Shown here in pieces: positions 59,101 to 64,000 of a stretch of 64,000 nt of DNA (positions within the stretch are counted from its first letter, which is position 1; each line of letters begins with the position of its first letter). Below the pieces are notes generated by a model, which was not told the DNA's origin, searched no databases, and was given only the letters and a program-made list of their open reading frames with translations. This DNA comes from Pyrrhosoma nymphula. Lineage: Eukaryota; Arthropoda; Insecta; Odonata; Coenagrionidae. The stretch is taken from contig OY754337.1 in NCBI GenBank assembly GCA_963573305.1, positions 51,783,164 to 51,847,163 on the forward strand, given 5' to 3'. The position numbers and the translations under genes were made by a program.

Positions 59101-61324
59101 TTTTGAACGCATTGGCTTGGTGTGGTGGCAAAACAAATTCGAATAGTTTCTTTCGAATAGTTTTCTTGTGCTTGTATTCAAGTACCGGTTATGTAGAAAT
59201 GTTATCTCACCACGTGCAACCTTTATCACATCAATCTACTAATTTTTGAAATCTAAAAACACAAATAAATGAAACACGCAGTATTAAAGAATCGTGTTAT
59301 GTACGGGAGTGCTAATCTTAAATATCGTGTAGTATTTGGGTAAACTTTTGCTGTTATCTTGAGTTAAAATCGGCTTGGCACCAAAAGGAGGTCAAACTTT
59401 TCATAAAATTGTTTATTAATAATTATTATTTATAAATGTTTTGAAAATGAAACAGCGATAATATAAATCTATTAAAAACGCATTTGCTGTTCAAGTGAAA
59501 TTTGAGCGATTTGCTGTGCATTTGGTACGAGTGAGCCGATCTTCATGTCTTTCTCTCTTAGTTTTTTTTGTTGGTTCTTTTAGAATGAAAATTCTATAGG
59601 GGATCTGGTATTTTCTCGGTGAGTCGTAAGAGGAATAAATACCCAGGGAAATACAATTTCCGGCGCGAAAAAAACTTCTCTCGACATCCAATTAGTGACA
59701 TAGTGTCCTAAACTGTAGGTATACACGGAAAGATCGAAATCCTGGCATCAATCACCTTGACAACGATGACAGAGTTAGTCATCGAAACTTAGGTACCTAA
59801 ACTCCTGACCTGACTTGGTTGTCAATTCAAGCTTGAGCCTATTATTATAAATTAAATCCCTTTTCTAATGCTCGAGGCAATAATTCTTATTTTTAGCCGA
59901 GTTGATTTATTTTTCTGCCAAAAATTCTGGTTAGTAGATTACAATATCCCACCAAATTTGGGTAAAGTAATAAAAACTGGCATTAATATAAAATGAAGAG
60001 TCATACCTTTTTACTTTCCCATCGCTAAATGAAAATAACAACATCGGCCAGGTTGGCAACAACACCGGATTCGCAAACAAAAAAAAGGGTTCTAATCTCA
60101 CCTAAATACATTGTTTGTCTTGAGAACATGTACTTTATACAGTGCAATGTGGCATATTATGGTAAGTAAAAAACTCCTACCGATGTAACATCGTAAAACA
60201 CATTTGCACACGCTTTGTTAATTAAATTTTGTAACTCTATACCTTTATAGCCTTTTGCGATATAAGTAATTAACTGTTCAAACTTCCATAACAATTACGT
60301 CAGTATTATATCTCAATAAATTAATAGGTTATCGCCGTATTGAAATGTTTGAGAAATTTTGGGGTGGAGCAAAGATGCCTGAAATCCCTTCCATCAACGT
60401 CAAAACGCCTCGGCATCGTAACCTCGCACCGCGGGAAATTTAGGAAGGATAGGGAGGAAATGAAAACGAAAGATCTCATGGGATTCCCTCTTCACCTATC
60501 AGTGACCACTCTCTCTGAATTATTCAGAGGTATCTGAGTGTGTGGTGAAAATGAAAATGAGCACCTTGAAAAAAACTGTAAATGCTAAAATTGTTTGAAA
60601 TTAAACATTTATATGTTCAGATCTAAAAAATATTTTTTTTGCATTCATTGCTGGCGTTCATTCTTTGGCCAGTTATGACATTGTTGTTTCCAAGCACGGG
60701 TGGAAATTAAAGTAGGTCAGTTGTAAAGTAAAGTTGTTGACAGTGAAGTAGGACAAGTAGGTAAAAAAATTAATTATGTTGTCTCAGACCTGATGGGGTC
60801 GAACCTATGCATGGTAAATAATAACTCTTTGCAGTTTTCCTCGGTGACGTGTTAATGCAGCCGGTTGTCATGCTTAACATATGTACCAGTCCTATATGCC
60901 AACTGGTTCACACCGGCAAGCTCATTGTGAAGTAACTTGAAACAAGCGACTTTTGACGTAAATTGCATGTCTAAAGGGCTTTGCAAGTCCACCTGCAAAA
61001 CTTTTATAAGTTTCGGAATGTTCCTTGAAGAAGCGTATTGTTGCCAGCGTAACGGCAACCAATCTCCCTCTGCCATAACTCGTGAAAAATGTATCGTCAG
61101 TGTACAATTTCCTACAAGCTTCAGCAAGCTTCTTCTACACCTGCGGAACATTTTTATTGTACTGTAAGTAACTTGTAACTTGTGAATCCACCCTAACCCT
61201 AGGCTTGAGAATGGTACATCGAAAATGGTCGTAGTTAAGATATTTATCAGCAGGAAAATGCATAAGGAACTTATTTTGTCAGCTGACAAAAGTTAGTAGG
61301 ATACGCAGACATCCAACCATTGGT
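56118..61324. other. long unassigned stretch
   Basis: AT-rich, with one GC-richer spot at 57080-57480. A 145-codon minus-strand frame at 60852-61289 has no recognisable domain. Confidence 0.4.
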
Positions 61325-62010
61325 TATTAGATCATCCAAGGGATTGCAGGCATTGGTGGATTAATTATAAAATAATTGTCGGATGTTTGAAATGAAGATT
61401 ATCGCGAGAAAACTGAAGTAGGAGATTTTCCAGGACAAAGTGCGCAAGGCTGGTCATAAACGTGGGAGTGAATAGCTGGATCAAGTAGATACATTTTATT
61501 ACTTGGGTACTTAATTGGGAGAGCAGTAGTAGCAAAGACCCTATAAGAAGGCTAGCCCTATAACAATAGCCCTAGTGAAAGAGGTGTTAGGAATAAGAAG
61601 GACCTGATAATGGGATCCTTGGGTGAGGATGAAAATAAAAGATACATGAGTTGCTATGTCTGTTACTAGTTATTAGAATTTACTACGGGGTGTATGATGC
61701 AGAAACGTTGACTCTAATAAAAGCGGACGAGAAGAGGTTGCAGGCTTTTAAAATATGGTATGGAGGAGTATGGAGAAATAATGGTAAATGGAGAGGAGCA
61801 CGAAGAACGGAGGGCTCGGTATGTTGATTGAGGAGAGGAAACTTCTGCAGGATAGTAGGAGGAGAGAGAGTAGATAGTTAAAAGAGGTGGTGAGAAGCCA
61901 AGGTATGCTGAAAGTCGTGATTGACCGGGAATGTTGGGTGGTCGGGGAAGGGGAAGGAAGAGAATAGGATTCATGAATCGGATGAAGAGTGGTAGAGGAT
62001 AGCGATTGTA
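61325..62010 (+). mobile_element. RTE-like LINE relic, C-terminal third
   Basis: Colinear with about 4165-4820 of the full-length element. TTATTACTTGGGTA, AGTAGTAGCAAAGACCCTA, GCAGAAACGTTGACTCT, GAGGAGAGGAAACTTCTGCA, TGCTGAAAGTCGTGATTGA and GGGGAAGGGGAAGGAAGAGA all have close counterparts. Indels and stops abolish the frame. Confidence 0.75.
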
Positions 62011-64000
62011 AATTTCTAGTCTACATGATTTTTACCCTATTTCGTTTAAACCAACCTTAAGAGACAGATGGCCCTAATGGTAATAGTTATTGCTACTATG
62101 GCAGTCTCCCATTTATGCAGGAAAAATAGATTGAAAACGAAATTTGTTATCTGAATTAGTAAAGAATTACGTTATTGTATGCTTCAGTTACGTTTTTATG
62201 GAGAATCAAGAAAATGTATATTTCCATGTATAAGTATATTAGGTCCATTCGAAAATCATGTAGAAAAATGCTTAATTTCAATAAAAACAATGTTATTTAC
62301 ATCCTAAAACTCACTTAAAAGCATTTTTTCATTGCAATTGCCTTCCTTAACATAAGATAATTTAATAAGACGTCGCTGAGAGATGTCGGAAAGTGAGCGT
62401 ATCAATGTAAAAGCACAGTGAGGTAATGTTAGTGAAACGTTTTCACGAAGTATTATTCATGCTAAATTAAAAAGGAATGAGTAAGAATATAACCTTGATT
62501 TTTGTGCAAAAGTATATATAAGGGAAAAGGTATCATGAAAACATATTTTTAGGAAAAAAATTGTTAAACTTTAATATGAAATTTTTTATCCTATGTAGTT
62601 GAGAGGCAAAGGCGCAATATTTCAATCTCCCGGCGATACAGTGCGGTCTACCACTCGAAAGGCTGAATCCCAAGATCCAGATCGTTTCATAAGGTCACGC
62701 ATTTAATTTTATCTCCGTCGTAATAACCACAGTCCACCGTCGTATTCCCTTCTAAAGCAAAAGGCCATACTCAACTCCTCTCTGGGTATTATTTACATCA
62801 CCCCGAGAGTTATAATATGTCTCGACCACAAAAAATCTGTCGCCCTTAGGCGCGGATTGTGTGTTGCTTATGCATTAGGTTCCTCTATTCTCTCGACTTT
62901 CACTGATATGAGTGGCATGATATGTACAAATACTTTTACTAGCGCAAAGGGTCTGAATTAGACCAGAGGTAAGGAGCCTAATAGCGCTCTTATCTTCAAA
63001 GAAGAGCTCCCGACTTTACTATTGCACTTATCTCTTCCGTCATCCTTACAAACATATATTTATTCCCTACAGAGTATTTATTTCCTTAAACATAAAAATG
63101 TGCGCATTATTTACAAGTATAAAGGGAAATTTAATGCATTAATTAAATTTTATTTACTCTATTTATAAATCGAGACCCAGTGTAAGGTAAAGTGCAGAGT
63201 ATGATTCAGTGGAAAATATGAATTAACACAGGGTTCAGTGTGTAGAGCTAATTTATTATAGCTTTGTATATAATTAGATACCTTTAACACCATCTTGTTA
63301 GTTTTTATGGTGACTTTGGATACGGCGACGCATAAGGAAATATATATGACCGTAAACAAAGTACAGAGCATGGTCTAAAGTTTATTCAAACACCACTCCA
63401 GTTAAAGATATCAATAAATAAAATCTATGTACAATATGTATCTCTTTCCCACCCACCGGGTATCCCTCAATAAATTTGCATTATTTATTTTGGAGACTAT
63501 GCCTGTCTAGTTGACATTCGACAGTAACCTTCATGATCAAGGTACATAAGGTGGTTCGACCGTAAATAGACTTGAATTTCATTTAATTCATATTATGTTT
63601 GATAAGATAAACATATGCTGTCTGATTCATATTATCAACAATTTCCTTCAATTACACGCCGCTTTATTCGAAAATTTCAACATTTCGAATATATAAATTT
63701 CATAAATTTATAAATTCATATAAATTTATATATATATTAATTTCGAAATAACTCAAAATTTCATCGTGTATAATGCGAGAATGGGACACACAAATGGGGT
63801 ATTATTGAATAACTGTTTCAATTGCTGGATTATCCTGCAATCCATTGCAATAACTGTATTATTGAATAACTGTTTCCATTGAATGAACTTAAGTCAGCTA
63901 GAAGTAGGTGAGATTTGGAGATGCATAGGTAACCCCTGCAGAGAAATTACCTCGGAACCATCATAAAGATTTAAAACTCTCAAAAACCTGCACTTCTTAA
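62011..64000. other. unassigned right flank
   Basis: An AT-only imperfect hairpin lies at about 63683-63749. A direct repeat of TATTATTGAATAACTGTTTC occurs at about 63799 and 63851. No gene recognised. Confidence 0.4.

Noticed and set aside
60852..61289. 145-codon minus-strand frame
   Set aside because: No family signature, and a second minus-strand frame is open over the same bases.

Overview
The window is nuclear DNA from an animal, most probably an arthropod and likely an insect. It is AT-rich, has no operon structure, and almost everything recognisable in it is transposable-element sequence. The best clue to the host is a mitochondrial cox1 insertion near the left edge. It reads correctly only with ATA as Met and TGA as Trp, the invertebrate mitochondrial code. 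I could not identify the species.

Layout. 0.44-0.94 kb: nuclear copy of the 3' part of cox1. 1.6-4.95 kb: a full-length RTE/BovB-like LINE (endonuclease plus reverse transcriptase) with a 12-bp target-site duplication and one nonsense codon. 7-14 kb: CR1/L2 3' end, LINE relic, tRNA-derived SINEs, a long (TA)n tract and a second RTE copy on the minus strand that keeps its 5' end but has lost its 3' two thirds. 16.2-16.9 kb: a 105-bp inverted repeat. 19-24 kb: three SINE copies, a candidate first exon of a type II membrane protein, and a Penelope-like (GIY-YIG) relic. 25.8-29.05 kb: a terminal-inverted-repeat element, then a 5'-truncated CR1/L2-like LINE with an 870-codon open frame. 30.4-34 kb: a nearly perfect 186-bp duplication, SINE, a heat-shock-element/TATA promoter-like block and a CpG-rich patch. 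39-41 kb: LINE relic and a decayed piggyBac-like end with three regularly spaced palindromes. 42.5-45 kb: a 148-bp tandem repeat interrupted by LINE sequence. 46-56 kb: LINE 3' ends, a foldback with (TA)n tracts, and a pseudogene of an uncharacterised family. 61.3-62 kb: RTE relic. The remaining stretches show nothing I recognise and are probably intronic or intergenic.

How it fits together. The window works as a record of repeated retrotransposition. The autonomous RTE and CR1/L2 elements supply endonuclease and reverse transcriptase, and the SINE family presumably depends on such machinery. The most unusual signal is a hammerhead-like core (CTGANGA, short stem-loop, GAAAC) that recurs at several unrelated loci. 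Such motifs are known from Penelope-like elements, and a Penelope-type GIY-YIG relic is present here. No complete host gene was found. Two candidate first exons (9.6 kb and 20.2 kb) and one promoter-like block (32.7 kb) are the only hints of host genes.
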